A DNA stretch of 64,000 nt from Misgurnus anguillicaudatus (GCF_027580225.2 NC_073358.2:47950001-48014000), one strand, 5' to 3'. Positions 32,556 through 45,039 are shown, counted from the stretch's first letter. Made by a program: numbers and translations. Notes: generated by a model not told the origin, from the sequence alone.

Positions 32556-33303
32556 GCAAGAAAAAAATGTGTCTGCTCTGAGAATCTGAAACCTGAGCCA
32601 TGAATAAACCATCCTACTTCCTCCTCTCAGTTTGAGAGAGAAAGAGAGTAAAGAGGGAGAAGGGGGAGGGATGTGCGGAGAGAGAAAGAGGGAGTTTGGG
32701 AAAAGTTTTCCGTTAGACGTAGATCCTCTAGAATAAAGTTGACATAAAAAACTGCTGATAAAAGAGGAAAAGTAGGGAGGTGCGGGCAGCTGTTTGCTGA
32801 CCACGTGCATCTCGCACGCTAAGAGGAAGGTTTGATCTGTTTAGAAAGACTTTGCGTGTATGTCACAATGTTAAACTAAACATGAAAATGGGTCAATGCT
32901 ACAGTAAATAACTCTATCTCATGCTGGTTTTAGCTGTTAATTTCAGTAGGGCTTTGCTACCAATTTCTATCTAAATGACTGGAGCTACAATTTACATTTT
33001 TATGGACCATACATCGTGTGAAGAAAGATTTACATCGAAGGGTTAAAAAGAGGCTAATATATAATAGTTGGGGCTCATTTTCAGTACAGTACATGGGCCA
33101 ATAGGAAATGCATAAGTTACTGCATAGCAATTGATTAAAATAATCTAGTGATGAATTTGAACATGCAGGCATTTAAAAAAAGTAAAAATGTAGAGTTATT
33201 ACTGTATAATAAAATAAACTTTGATGACAAGGTTGAAACATTAGGAAAGATGCTAATAATATGCTAAGATGATAGATGAGATAATAAGAGAATCACTCGC
33301 TTT
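31341..33303. other. Gap with a long CT microsatellite
   Basis: A (CT)n run of about 75 bp lies at 32478-32553 and produces RERERE/SLSLSL open frames that are not genes. Around 31560 a short frame starts MAEQRNFVHFNES after a ttttacag-like tract, but it stops within 40 codons and I do not recognise it. Purine-rich sequence follows at 32630-32700. Confidence 0.45.
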
Positions 33304-35291
33304 CAACTCATTCCCACCCAGCCAAAAGTTTCACCAAATGCCTTCCAGGAAAATGTTCTTCTAAATATATAAACATACAAAATATCAAATGAAAGAACTA
33401 GCTAAAACTGGTTGTTCTAGCTGTTTCTCTTCTTTCAAACAAACAAAGCTGGGGAAAAAACTTTTTCTATCCTATCTTCCTTTTATAACCTCTTAAATAT
33501 GGGTAGGTATCTTTAAAAATACCACATTTTGAGCAAAAAGCTGAAATAATTTCTATTTGTGAAAAAGAATTTTGTTAGAGATCAAATTCAGAACAATGAT
33601 CAAAACATAAACAGAGTTTAAAATGTTGTTAAATTATTTTTTGCTTTAGTTTTTTATACATTGGGTAAGAGTGCCACCTAGTGGATAATAGCGGAATTAC
33701 AGACTACCGTAAAAACTCGTCAGAAAAGCATCATTGGCAGGGAAATGTTTTCTCTTAAAGCTCCACTGTGTAGGATCTACTCCCATTTCGCGGTGAAATT
33801 CTATATGACAACCAACTGAATATTACTTTCCAGCCCCCGCCACCATTCGGAGCGCGTTTTAACTCGTACGGTGGCCGTATCATGCCAAGGTTTGCAATGT
33901 CCTTTGCCTGTGATCCGTCACATTAAGATGTATTTTCGTCGATCGGATCACAAGTGGATGAGAGAGACGCATTACGTTTACACCTGGTATTTAAATCCGT
34001 CTCGTTTTGTCAATTTTCGACAGCTTCTCTCCAGATTACTGAGGGGATGGTCTGTGGACGAGTCCCTCTCCTGTCATTTAAACATGAACGGGAGTAATGA
34101 CGGGTTTAAATTGACGCGAACTAATATTATGTCAGAGTCCAATGCTTATATTTTAAGTAAACATGTTACACAATGTTTTGTCCGTGTATATGTAAGAGCT
34201 TTCTCTGATATTGCTGAAATAAGATTGCACAACTTTCACACGTTGTAAAATGAAAGTAACAAAAGACGCGCAGATCAGCCGCTTTAGTTTTTTAATGAAA
34301 GGCTTAAAATAGCGCTGTCACCGTGTGTTCAGAAAAGAGGTCAGAAAAGATGTAAAACATTGATCTCAGTACCTCAGATTACATAAATGGGGGGAGAGAC
34401 GGCGTGTGGCTGTTCGAACACATTAAACCACATGCCTGTTACACTAACAAGTGTTATGCATAACCATGCTTTAGTTAGCCAAGCAACTATGAAACTTCGA
34501 GTTTACAACATAAACTGTATAGATTTAAACGAATATACTGAATTACCTGTGGAGAAGATAGAAAGTAGGCAACTTTGGCATCCCTTGAGCCTCATGATCT
34601 TGGTAAACTAACATTACTCCAATATTGACTTTGGTCTTGTTGTTTTTCCTGTTGCATTGACGTTTTAAATATCTTTTTCGTTTCCTTGGCGACTTGTTTT
34701 ATTGTCCTCGAGAATAGGTCTTCAAAAGGCTTTCAAATCTGCCTCAAATTAAAGCATTAGATCATCACGGTATGCAACTGTTGTTGAATCCGAAGGATTT
34801 CAGTCTACGCAGGTCGCAAATACGTCATCAAGCCTGGTTTAATTAAATTAACTGAGCATTACATTCGCAAGTCATAAGCATATTACATCAATTTACAATT
34901 AACTAAGAATAATTGTTAGTTTTATAATTGTTAATATTCTGAAATATGACGTATCTTGATGACGTATACCGCCTACACATGCAACCTCAGGAGGATTCAG
35001 CTAGCGGCCAGCGTGAGTGTAGTCTGAAAGCGCTAAAGGCGGAGCTTGAATTTCAGGAATGTCCCTCGTCGGCGTATGTATTTCAAAGATGGAGGCACAA
35101 CATGGATTCAGCCAGTCGAGCGACTCGACCGTATGTATTTTAAATAGCAGATTCTACACTTACGAGAATACTTTGATTAGTGGGTGGAAGTAATTACACA
35201 TGAATGGGTTTTTGCTAAGAATTAACTCAAAAACTACACAGTGGAGCTTTAATTGACGAGATAACTCGTCAAATGGCAGGGAAAGAGTTAA
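33304..35291. mobile_element. AACTC-ended element with nested TTAA element
   Basis: The outer element runs from aactcattcccacccagcc to ggcagggaaagagtta. Relatives are at 42002-42491, 45040-45311 and 57846-58419. It is split by an inner element at 33759-35248. Confidence 0.6.
33759..35248. mobile_element. AGCTCCACTGTGTAG-ended element, TTAA duplication
   Basis: Inverted ends AGCTCCACTGTGTAG / CTACACAGTGGAGCT are flanked by TTAA at 33755-33758 and 35249-35252. The unoccupied relative at about 45268 reads ttctcttaatttacgag, which is what removal of this insert and one TTAA would give. The open frames inside (33871-34248, 34387-34611, 34946-35143) are not recognised. Confidence 0.8.
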
Positions 35292-36790
35292 AGTGTGTGT
35301 TTTTGAAGAAACACAAATAAAAGTTTGAAAAATTAATTTATTTTATAAAATGTCATAAAACTAGGGCCCCCCTGGCACCATCTCAGGGCCTCCAGTTTGA
35401 GAACCACTGCTTTATGGAACCATACAGCCAAAAATGGTTCTTCTATGGCCTCATGTAGCACTAGAATGTACAGTATATTGTTTAATGTTAAACACATTTA
35501 GTTGGCCTTTACTTCTCACAGGACAATGTTCCCACTTGCATACTGTTAAACAGTGGGTAAATAGCCTCCTGAACAAACAGAATGTTTTATTGAGCATAGA
35601 AAATTGTTTATTTTTAGCCCGAAATCTTATAACTGCATGATTGAGTAGCATGTTATCGCCTCAGATTGGCCAGACCTATATCACAGCATGAGTACGGTAG
35701 ATTTAGCCTGTAATAATATATTACATACACACACATGATCTCAGCACTGCAGTGAAGCGCTGAGCTCAGCACCCAGCGGTTAGAAGCAGCGAGACGCGCC
35801 AAACGTCCTTCCAGTAATAACCCACACATGGCAAAAACACAGACACGTATGCTGTTGAGTCATCGACCTCCAAAAATGCACAAAAACACAATCGCATACA
35901 GTATAATTGAGTGAAATACAGCTACTGTTAAAACAAGTACTTCAGTATTTTTGCATGGCGTCTTGTAACATTACACATGTTATTGCATGTGTTAATGCAG
36001 TTACAAACCTAGCGGCATCTTTAGCAAGCATGTGAACCATGTGCATCACGTGTTTTGTCAAAATAAGTGCCTGCTGCACAGGCATCAAAACTGTTTATGA
36101 TCAAAGAGACGCTCACGTTCACAAAATACACGCAAGACACTCCCTTAACAGTAAACTCTGATTACACATGAGAGTATCTGGAAAACGCGAGCGTCTCTTT
36201 TATCATAAACCCTTTAGACACGCGTCTGCAGCAGGCACTTATTTTGACAAGACACGTGATGCACATAGGATCTCTCTTCTCGACGCGCACAACACATATT
36301 TTAAAAACAGGAACCACACACATGATGGGCTACATACATGTTGTGACGAACTTCGCATCGAGCGCCCTTAAAAAACAGAAGTCAGCGGCCGCCACTGCTC
36401 TGAGTTTTCTTTGACATTTTGTTAATTTGCCAACTAGTACCAAGTTGACTTAGTTATATGAAGTCAGTTACAGATATAGTTTATCACATTACCTATAGAC
36501 ATGTTTGACAACCAGAAGGTCTCCAAATACTTTTTCTTTCCATTTGAACCATGTATTTTACAGCTGAAAGCCTAGCATATGTTTTTTGTAGCTTTCTTCG
36601 TTTTAAAGGAACGACAAATTTTTCTCAAGGCAAGTCGTGTTATTTTCACAGAATATTTGATTCATTTATCTGTGTTATTGACACAAATGTTCGCTGTTTT
36701 CGTGACACTGGAGGACGAATGTCTTTTTCGTGTCACTCAGCACAAATTTCTATAAATAGTTTTTTGTGTATGTGGCATGACTTTCTTCAC
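35292..36790. other. Gap with a small foldback
   Basis: No gene supported. Perfectly matching inverted arms occur at 36041-36078 and 36227-36263 (gcatcacgtgttttgtcaaa... and its complement, differing slightly), enclosing about 150 bp. Sequence 35650-35900 appears single-copy. From about 36625 a degenerate GATCTCACG-family foldback begins. Confidence 0.5.
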
Positions 36791-37600
36791 TGCAAAAAAT
36801 GACTTTCTTACTTGGTATTTTTGTCTTGTTTTCAGTAGAATTATCTGAACATTCTTAAATCAAGATGTATTTTCTTGATGAGCAAAATGATCTAAGAAAA
36901 TAATACTAGTTTTTAGACAAAAAAATATACAATTTACATGAATTTGTGCTTAAAACAAGCAAAAATATCTGCCAATGGAGTGAGAACATTTTACTTGAAT
37001 TAAGTGTTTAAGAAAAAATAAATCTTATTTCACAAATTTTTTTCTCACCCCATTGGCAGATAATTTTGCTTGTTTTAAGGACAATTTCACTTAAATTGTA
37101 TATTATTTGTTTTAAAATTAGAATTATTTACTTGGGTCGTTTTGCTGATCAAGTAAAAGCATCTTAATTTAAGAATTTTTAGATATTTCTACTGAAAACA
37201 AGACAAAAATACTAAGTAAGAAAGTAATTTTTTGCAGTGTTTATCGTGCCATTTTATTTTTTCCTCATTGTTTTTCCTATTTTTAAATCATTGTCGCTCG
37301 GGCTTAGGGCTTAGATTTGGGGTTCGCGTTAGAATGCAATTTTATGCATTGGTTTCTACTCGTTTTTCTTCCGCTTTTAAAAATATTCTCGCTTTGAGTT
37401 GAGGTTAGAATGAAAATAATGAAAACAAAATATATAAAATGACACAAAAATGTATATAAATTTGTGCTGAGTGACATGAAAAAACATTCGTGCTTCAGTG
37501 GCACGAAAACAGCGTAAATTTGTGTCAATAACACGAATACACTAATTAAATATTTCGTGACTATAACATAAATTTCCATGAGATTTGGTTGGCATTTTAC
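36625..37600. mobile_element. Degenerate foldback interrupted by a CACTG MITE
   Basis: Arms contain aggcaagtcgtgttattttc on the left and cacgaatacactaattaaat / tttcgtgactataacat on the right, relatives of 23092-23585. A 452-bp CACTG element interrupts the left arm at 36788-37239. Confidence 0.55.
36788..37239. mobile_element. CACTG-ended MITE, TT duplication
   Basis: Starts CACTGCAAAAAATGAC and ends TTTTTTGCAGTG; TT flanks it at 36786-36787 and 37240-37241. Joining the flanks restores gactttctt-tatcgtgcc, close to the uninterrupted relative near 23247 (gactttctttttcgcggc). Confidence 0.85.
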
Positions 37601-38050
37601 AAGATGTAATCTCAGGTGTGCCCCAAATCTCAGGTGTGTCGATGATGTTTCAGCTCAAAATATCCCACAGATTATTTATCATAGCATGTCTAAAATGCCC
37701 CATTTGAGTAACAGCAAAAATGCGCTGTTTACGTGTCTGTACCTTTAAATGCAAATGAGCTCCAGCTCCTCACTCCTTTATCAACAGAGACAGTGAAAAT
37801 TTAATTAGATATCTGATTTCTGTGAATACAGTCTGAGACAACACTATCTGTCTATTGAGTTTTGGTGGACAGCCTACAAATCGCTTAGAAACTATGGTAA
37901 TGCAAGCTCCTTATCAGTGTGACATCACATTAACAAGAGAATCAAAACAGCATGTCTAATGAGACTGCTTTGGTTTAATGGGGATTAAAAAAGGTGTGGG
38001 TGGATTTTTGTCATTGTTGGGTGGTTGTGTTTCCACACTGCCAACACCAG
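37601..38050. repeat. Partial copy of a repeat shared with 58430-58858
   Basis: Contains taaatgcaaatgagctccag, cactcctttatcaacagaga and gtgacatcacattaacaag, which match inverted pieces at 58430-58858. Ends are not clear. No gene. Confidence 0.45.
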
Positions 38051-38573
38051 CCTGATCTCACGAATTTCCGTGGGATAGTCACGAAATTTTTTGCTAATTT
38101 TTCCGTGGCATTCTCATGGATCTCCGCATTTTTCCGTGGCCCTGCTATGGACTGTCTTTTTCCGTGGCATTCTCACGGATTGGTTACTCAACTGTTTTGT
38201 CCTATTTTCTTACCATTTCGCTTCGTTTTAGGGTAGATTTACATGAAATGATATCCCTATCCAAACCCAACTCTAACCCCAACACCAGGTGACAATTGTT
38301 TAAAGTTTAGAAAATATAAAAGAATAAAGCAGAAAAAATATTATTAACCAATACATCAAGTGACAAACTAACGCAAACACCAAATCTAACCCTAAACCGA
38401 AGCGAAAATGGTTTGAAAATAGGAAAAAGCAGTTGAGTAACCAATCCGTGAGAATGCCACGGAAAAAGACAGTTCGTAGCAGGGCCACGGAAAAATCCGG
38501 AGATCCGTGAGAATGTCACGGAAAAATGTGCGAAAAATTCTGTGACTATCCCACGGAACTTTGTGAGATCAGG
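38051..38573. mobile_element. Foldback element with CCTGATCTCAC ends
   Basis: Left end CCTGATCTCACGAATTTCCG, right end GTGAGATCAGG. Repeated ccgtggcattctcacgg-like motifs on the left pair with ccgtgagaatgccacgg-like motifs on the right through about 180 bp of arm. The loop holds taaccctaaac-type sequence. No coding capacity. Confidence 0.75.
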
Positions 38574-39640
38574 TTGACATCTATGTCCAAACACCTTCTG
38601 AAGTCTAAATATTGAAGGTACCGTATACATGTAGCTCTGCACATTATATAACATGATTATTATACAGCGATATATATATTGTATATAGTAACAGTTGGGT
38701 CACCATAGTACCATTTTTAAATAAAGATATTTAGTGTAATATATAGGTACTAGTTCTACTGATCACTTTTGCAGCCTATCGTCCACTGAAAAGCCCGTTT
38801 TCAAAAGAAATCTGCTAAAACTGACAATGCATTGAATTATCATAACTTATAGTACCACAAAAGTTCATTTTCATTCCGTTTGAAAAAACAAAACAAACAA
38901 AACGCATTTTTAAGCGTAACTCAATACCCTCTGCTTCTCCTTGCTTTGCATTGCAGAAAATATTTGCCTTTTTCCGCCTTAACTCATAAATTTCTTTCTT
39001 TCCCTTTCACATGAGCTTAAATCACTTCCAGATGTGCATGCAATCTGTTCCGGTTGCCATAGCGACCGCAGGCTTGTTCTGAAAAGCCTTGTAGTTGTGG
39101 GTCAACTGGCTGACGTTCAGTGGCTGCGCGGACGCTCCTGTTGTTTCGAAGGAGCTGCCACCTGATTAAGGTCCAAGTCTTTGAGAGATCTGTTTAAACT
39201 GGCGTTCGATTTGTTATATAATCACCTCCAAAATGTCTTTTTACTCGCAGATGACTGCCATAAAGCATATCTTGGGAGTTATTGTGAGAAGGCCTAGTGT
39301 TTGCTTCTGAGATGGTTGTTTTGTGAATGCAGTCATATCTTTTGGTATAAACCTTCTTTCTTGGAAGAGCACGAACGGATGACTTTTCAAGCAATTCAAC
39401 TCATTTCACTGAAGTGCTGTTGTGATGGCAATAAGGACTTTGTTTCCTAAACTCTTTCCAGTATCGGCATGGAAAATGTTGGCTGATATGTCAGTGGAAT
39501 GTAAAGACGGCAGAAGAGATTGAGAGAAAAAAATGCCTGTTTTTAAATCCAATTAGGTATTTTTTCAATATGATATTTATGTAATTAAACACAATGAGGG
39601 TAAACATTAAATACTCATTGTACAGTAATACATTGTGAAA
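38574..39640. other. Apparently single-copy gap
   Basis: No repeat family or exon recognised. GC content is higher around 39050-39180 (ccggttgccatagcgaccgc). The short open frames do not show splice borders or familiar motifs. Confidence 0.4.
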
Positions 39641-39649
39641 TACCAAACT

Positions 39650-41415
39650 GATCTCCATGAATTTGTAGGTATTTTACAAGTTGCTAATTCGTATGAATTT
39701 ATACGCAGCTAATTGTGCAAAAACGTATGATTCTCATAAAAAAAAACAATGACGAAACCTAACCCCGCTCCTAACCCCAACGTCACAGGGGTCACGGAAA
39801 ATCATACAAATATCAACGAATGTGGTTGTATGAATTAATACGGATTAGCCAACTTGTAAAATGTACAAATAGCGCTGCCGGATCTCACAAGAATTTGTAC
39901 GGATTTCATAGCTTGGCTAATTCATATAAATTCGTATTAAGTGAATTGTACAAAAACGTACAACAATAATGTCATACCACCCCTAAAATCAATGTAAAAA
40001 GTGTGAAAGCTAATCGCACAAAAGCGTATGATTATTTAAAAAAAAACTTATAGTGATAGCCTACACCACCCCTAAACTCAATGTCGAAAGTGAGAACGCT
40101 AATCGCAAAAAAGTGTACAATTATGAAAAAAAAATAATGATGGCCTACACCATCCCTAAACTCAACATCGAAAGTGCGAATGCTAATTGCACAAAAGCGT
40201 ACAATTATTAAAAAACTAATGATGATAGCCTACACCCCCTTTAAACTCAACGTCGAATATGCGAACGCTAATCACAAAAAAGCGTACAATTATTAAAAAA
40301 AAACTAATAATGATAGCCTACACCACCCCTAAACTCAACGTCGAATGTGCGAACGCTAATTGCACAAAAGCGTACAATTATATAAAAAAACTAATAATGA
40401 TAGCCGACACCATCCCTAAACTCAATGTCGAATGTGCGAACGCTAATTGCACAAAGCGTACAATTATAAAAAAAAACGAATAATGATAGCCTACACCACC
40501 CCTAAACTCAAAGTCGAATGTGCGAACGCTAATCGCACAAAAGCGTACATTTATATAAAAAAAACGAATAATGATAGCCGACACCACCCCTAAACTCAAC
40601 GTCGAATGTGCGAACGCTAATCGCACAAAAGCGTACAATTATATAAAACACTAATAATGATAGCCTACACCACCCCTAAACTCAACGTCGTAAGTGCGAA
40701 GGCTAATCGCACAAAAGCGTACAATTATTTAAAAAAAACTAATAATGATACCCGACACCACCCCTAAACTCAACGTCGAATGTGCGAACGATAATCGCAC
40801 AAAAGCGTACAATTATAAAAAAACTAATAATGATAGCCTACACTACCCCTAAACTCAACGTCGAATGTGCGAACGCTAATCGCACAAAAGCGTACATTTA
40901 TATAAAAAAATAATAATGATAGCCTACACCACCCCTAAACTCAACGTCGTAAGTGCGAACGCTAATCACACAAAAGCCTACAATTATTTTAAAAAAACTA
41001 ATAATGATAGCCGACACCACCCCTAAACTCAACGTTGAATGTGCGAACGCTAATCGCACAAAGCGTACAATTATAAAAAAAACTAATAATGATAGCCTAC
41101 ACCACTCCTAAACGTAACATAGAAGATGTGAATGCTAATCGCACAAAAGCGTACAATTATTTAAAAAAAACTAATAATGATAGCCTACACCACCCCTAAA
41201 CTCAATGTCGAAAGTGAGAACGCTAATCGCACAAAAGTGTATAATTATAAAAAAAACTACTTATGATAGCCTACACCACCCCTAAACTTAACGTCGAAAG
41301 TGCGAACGCTTATCGCACAAAAGTGTACAACTATTTAAAAAAAATTATGATAGCCTACACCACCCCTAAACTCAACGTCAAATGTGCGAACGCTAAACGT
41401 ACAAAAACATGCAAA
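39650..41415. repeat. Minisatellite, ~87-bp unit, about 16 copies, within a repeat element
   Basis: From about 39970 the unit gatagcctacaccaccccta...ctaatcgcacaaaagcgta repeats. gatagcc starts at 40224, 40312, 40399, 40485, 40573 and 40659, spacing 86-88 bp. The flank at 39650-39960 looks like the outer part of a dispersed element (gaatttgtaggtattttac...) whose inner segment has been amplified. Because 87 is divisible by three, short repetitive open frames (TTPKLNVECANANCTK) appear on the plus strand; they are not evidence of a gene. Confidence 0.9.
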
Positions 41416-43290
41416 ATTCTACGCAGACCCTTGCCGCAACCGGATATGATAATAAGTGCAAAATTGTTGTTGTTTTTTAATTACACATCATGGATTCTGA
41501 CGTGCACGGTTGCTTTTATTATTGTTGTGCGATACAGTATTTTCAGTTTTGCCTCCACCTGAAAAGGTCATGCATTGACGCATTAATCATCTATTGGTTA
41601 CACGCCGTCACGTGATACGAATTTGCAGGTCAAAGTTCACCAAACTTAAACTATAAAACTAGGGAGTCAGCTGACATTGGGTTAACTTGGCACCTTCTTC
41701 TATACTTTACATTATTACTACGCTCGCCAGAACAGTTTAATCTTACCTTAAAAATTGAGTAAATTGAATGAATTTTTGACATATCGTTCACATATCTCCA
41801 CGTGATATGAATTTGCAGCTTAAAGTTCCCTAAACTTAAACTACAGAATACAGTGAAATGCAAAACTTTAGCATTTTCGGGTCTGATGCATGTGCATAAG
41901 AATGTATGGAAGTCAAATGAACGAAAAGTCTAGTGTCACCGTTTATAATTAGAAGTTTATTGTATTGTAATGTTTATTGTAATTGATCATTATTGGTTTG
42001 AACTCTTTCCCGCCATTGATGAGTTATCTCGTCAATTCAGAGAAAACATCTGCATGAAAAAAAATGTGTTCCTGATTAATTAATACTGTGATTATCCTTA
42101 ACCAAATTATAAAAAACTGAAGCAAAAACATCATTTACTAATTTTAAACTCTGTGTATGTTTTGATAATCGTTCTGAATCTGATCTCTAACTAGATTCCT
42201 TCACAAAAATGCAATTATTTCAGCTTTTTGCAAAAAAATATATTTTTAAAGAAAAATACCAATATTTAAGAGTTTATAAGCAGAGAAAAAATATAGATAG
42301 GATGAAACTTGTTTTTCCCATTTTGTTTATTTATTGCTGTTTGAAAATAGCAGGTCTGTTATTTCATTTGATATATTTGGATATTTACAGAAGAAAATTT
42401 TCCTGGAAGGCATTTTGTGAAACTTTTGTGAAAATCCCCAAAAATGCAGCCGGGCAACTTTAAAAAAAAAAGGCTGATGGGGAATGAGTTAAATTGATTT
42501 GCTTTATAAAGCTACATTTAGTTTCCTAACATCTAGTTTTTTTATTCAAGGATGAACTACGACTAGGCTCTTTTGGCCTAGTTAATCTTTACCAGCAAGC
42601 AACTGCTATAGCTTGACCTATTGCCAGAGCCATTATATTCCTTGGGAGGTTTTGGTTTAGATCGTATATCACACCCGCAGTCTCACAGTTATTGCCACGT
42701 GAGGCTCGATGTCAGACGTTACATGACTGCATGGGAAACGCACGTGTGTGTATCCTTAAACGTGTGAGTATAGCGCCCGGGTTCTCTGGTTTCAATTAGA
42801 GATCACATGATCCTCCTTGCCGGCTGCCCATGAAACCTTGGCTGCTTTCTTTAAGTCCTCATCTCTCCTTGAAAAAAAAAGAAAAACGAGTGCAAAATAC
42901 GCCGCGCATGATGCTTTAACTCCAGGGCCCCTCGCACAGACTCCCAACTGTTTCTGTATGAAAGAGGCTGTTGTGCCGGCAGAGGAGCTCCTCTGGGTCC
43001 TCCACAGTTTGATGAGCATATGACCACCAGTGCAACAGCTACCGCCATGAAAAACCTCACCAGGATCCCCTGCTCAAAACACAACGGCAGCCAGGAGTCA
43101 AAATATCATTTACTGCACAAACTGAAACATAGTAGGTGAGAGACAATGTAGAGACATAACTAATAATCTGAACAAACACGCTATTGTTCATGGGATCTTT
43201 TCTTAACCTTTCTATTTTTTACTAATGCTAATATTAATGGCCAAGACAAGCATAATTAAATCAAAATTCTGACATTTAACTAATATAATA
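41416..43290. other. Gap with one repeat element and a possible minor exon
   Basis: 42002-42491 is an element with aactctttcccgccattgat on the left and aaggctgatggggaatgagtt on the right, of the 33304 family. The rest (41430-42000 and 42492-43290) shows no recognisable family apart from the tentative minus-strand open frame at 42851-43084 listed separately. Confidence 0.4.
42851..43084 (-). other. Tentative exon: signal-peptide-like open frame
   Basis: Minus-strand frame with MAVAVALVVICSSNCGGPR, a hydrophobic leader with a plausible cleavage region, then LSYRNSWESVRG and ALELKHHARRILHS, which could be an amphipathic helix. An AG acceptor candidate (tgagcag) lies just upstream. The frame then runs into a poly-T-encoded FFFFF and stops after GEMRT with no clear donor. 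The layout loosely resembles the leader and first helix of IL-6-family cytokines such as cardiotrophin, but this is weak. It may be a decayed exon or chance. Confidence 0.2.
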
Positions 43291-44760
43291 CAGTACTGTG
43301 CAAAGTCTTAGGCCACCACCACCGGCTTTGTTGTTTTAGCAAAGTTTTAAAGTCCATCCATATTATTTTTCACTCTTTTAATAAGATACAAACAGAAAAT
43401 ACAGGAAATATGTACACAGACACATTTTGTTTTTCAAAACTAAATGTCTTCTTCAGACATCAGTCAGTATTTAGTGTGACCTCTCTTGGCACTAAACACA
43501 TCTTGAGCTTTTTTGAGGAGACTGAAGTCCTGAAGTCATTCCATTAGAATTAGAAATTAGGATTTAATTTTATTTAGGTTTAAGAGATCTTGCAGCTGCC
43601 TGCTATTGGTCAAGTGGAAGGGGAGTTTACCCTAAAATTACCCTAAATTAAAATTAAAGAATTAAATTAAATACTTGACACTTCAGCTTATACTTTTATA
43701 TTGTTTTTAAAGAATTAGTCAATTTTCTTAAAAAAATAAATAAAATAAAAATCCAGATAATTTACTCACCACCATGTCATCCAAAATGTTGATGTCTTTC
43801 TTTGTTCAGTCGAGAAGAAATTATGTTTTTTGAGGAAAACATTGCAGAATTTTTCTCATTTTAATGGACTTTAATAGAGCCCACCACTTAACAGTTTTAA
43901 TGCAGTTTAAAATTGCAGTTTCAAAGGACTCTAAACGATCTCAAACGAGGCATAAGGGTCTTATCTAGAGAAATGATTGTCATTTTTGGCAAGAAAAATG
44001 AAAAAATATGCACTTTTAAAACACAACTTCTCTTCTTCCTCCGGCTGTGTGACGAGCCAGCGCGACCTCACGTAATAGGTCGTCACGTCAAGAGGTCACG
44101 GATGACATATTGAAACTACGCCCCAGTGTTTACAAGTGTGGAGAAAGACGACCGTTCCGATGTTGTTTTATGTGGAATGATACTAATTAATGTCTTTGTG
44201 TCAGTTTATTGTTTAAAATGGTCCGCAAATGTGCGTTTCATATATGTAACACGTGACCTTTCGACGTCATTACGCAATTACACGAGGTCCCGCTGTCTCG
44301 TCATCACACAGCCGGAGGAAGAAGAAAAGTTGTGGTTTAAAAGTGCATTTTTTTTTCTTGCCAAAAATGACAATTGTGTACCCTTATGCCTCATTTGGGA
44401 TCGTTTAGAGTCCTTTGAAACTGCAATTCCAAACAGCATTAAAACTGTTAAGAGTTGGGGTCCATTAAAATGAGAAAAATCCTGGATTTTTTTCCTTAAA
44501 AAACATAATTTCTTCTCGACTGAACAAGGAAAGACATCAACATTTTGGATGACATGGTGGTGAGTAAATTATCTGTATTTGTTTTTTTTTGTTTTTTTAA
44601 GAAAATGGACTAATCCTTTAATACTACATACTCATTTCCTGTATTTTCTGGTTGTATTCTAATAAAGAACCTGAGAAATAATTATATATGATCACTATGC
44701 CATTGCAAAAACAACAAATATAATGGTAGCATGGTGGCCTATGACTTTTCCACAGTACTG
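43291..44760. mobile_element. Tc1/mariner-like element (TA duplication) with nested palindrome
   Basis: Ends CAGTACTGTGCAAAGTCTTA and ACTTTTCCACAGTACTG, with TA on both sides (43289-43290, 44761-44762). Most of the interior is a second element at 43708-44621. No transposase remains. Confidence 0.75.
43708..44621. mobile_element. Long palindromic element inside the Tc1-like element
   Basis: Arms of about 400 bp are inverted copies: taaagaattagtcaattttc at the left, aatggactaatcctttaa at the right, with gtcatccaaaatgttgatgt and its complement further in. Open frames 43913-44113 and 44126-44473 lie on the arms and are not genes. Confidence 0.75.
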
Positions 44761-45039
44761 TATAAATCTTAATGCATCCCTCATTGGTGCACTATTATAA
44801 CTTACTTTCGAGGTTTTTAGACCTAAACATGATCTACACTCATGATTTAAAGGCTTTTAATGCCCCAACAGAGCAGTTTTCTCTTACATAAGGTGGGTTG
44901 GCAATGTTGAGGTCGCCCAAAGTCCCTTTAGGGAGAAGTCGCACCACTAAGTGGTCATGTTTGCAACGCCTCTTGGCAGTTAATCCAGTCATGCAAAACT
45001 AAAGTCTATCTAATTGAAAAGGGATAGACAGTGCTAACA

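Noticed and set aside
32365..32810. RERERE/SLSLS open frames over the CT run
   Set aside because: Microsatellite artefact.
33871..34248. 125-residue open frame within the TTAA element
   Set aside because: No motif or splice context. It lies in a non-autonomous repeat and resembles a known repetitive segment (gatcggatcacaagtgg).
39970..41415. CRISPR-like look of regularly spaced repeats
   Set aside because: The whole 87-bp unit repeats, without unique spacers, and the genome is a vertebrate.
40259..41562. Repetitive protein TTPKLNVECANANCTK encoded by the minisatellite
   Set aside because: Frames persist only because the unit is often 87 bp. They break wherever it is 86 or 88, and there is no start or splice context.
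43913..44473. Open frames on the arms of the long palindrome
   Set aside because: They are mirror sequences of each other on a foldback element, without coding signals.
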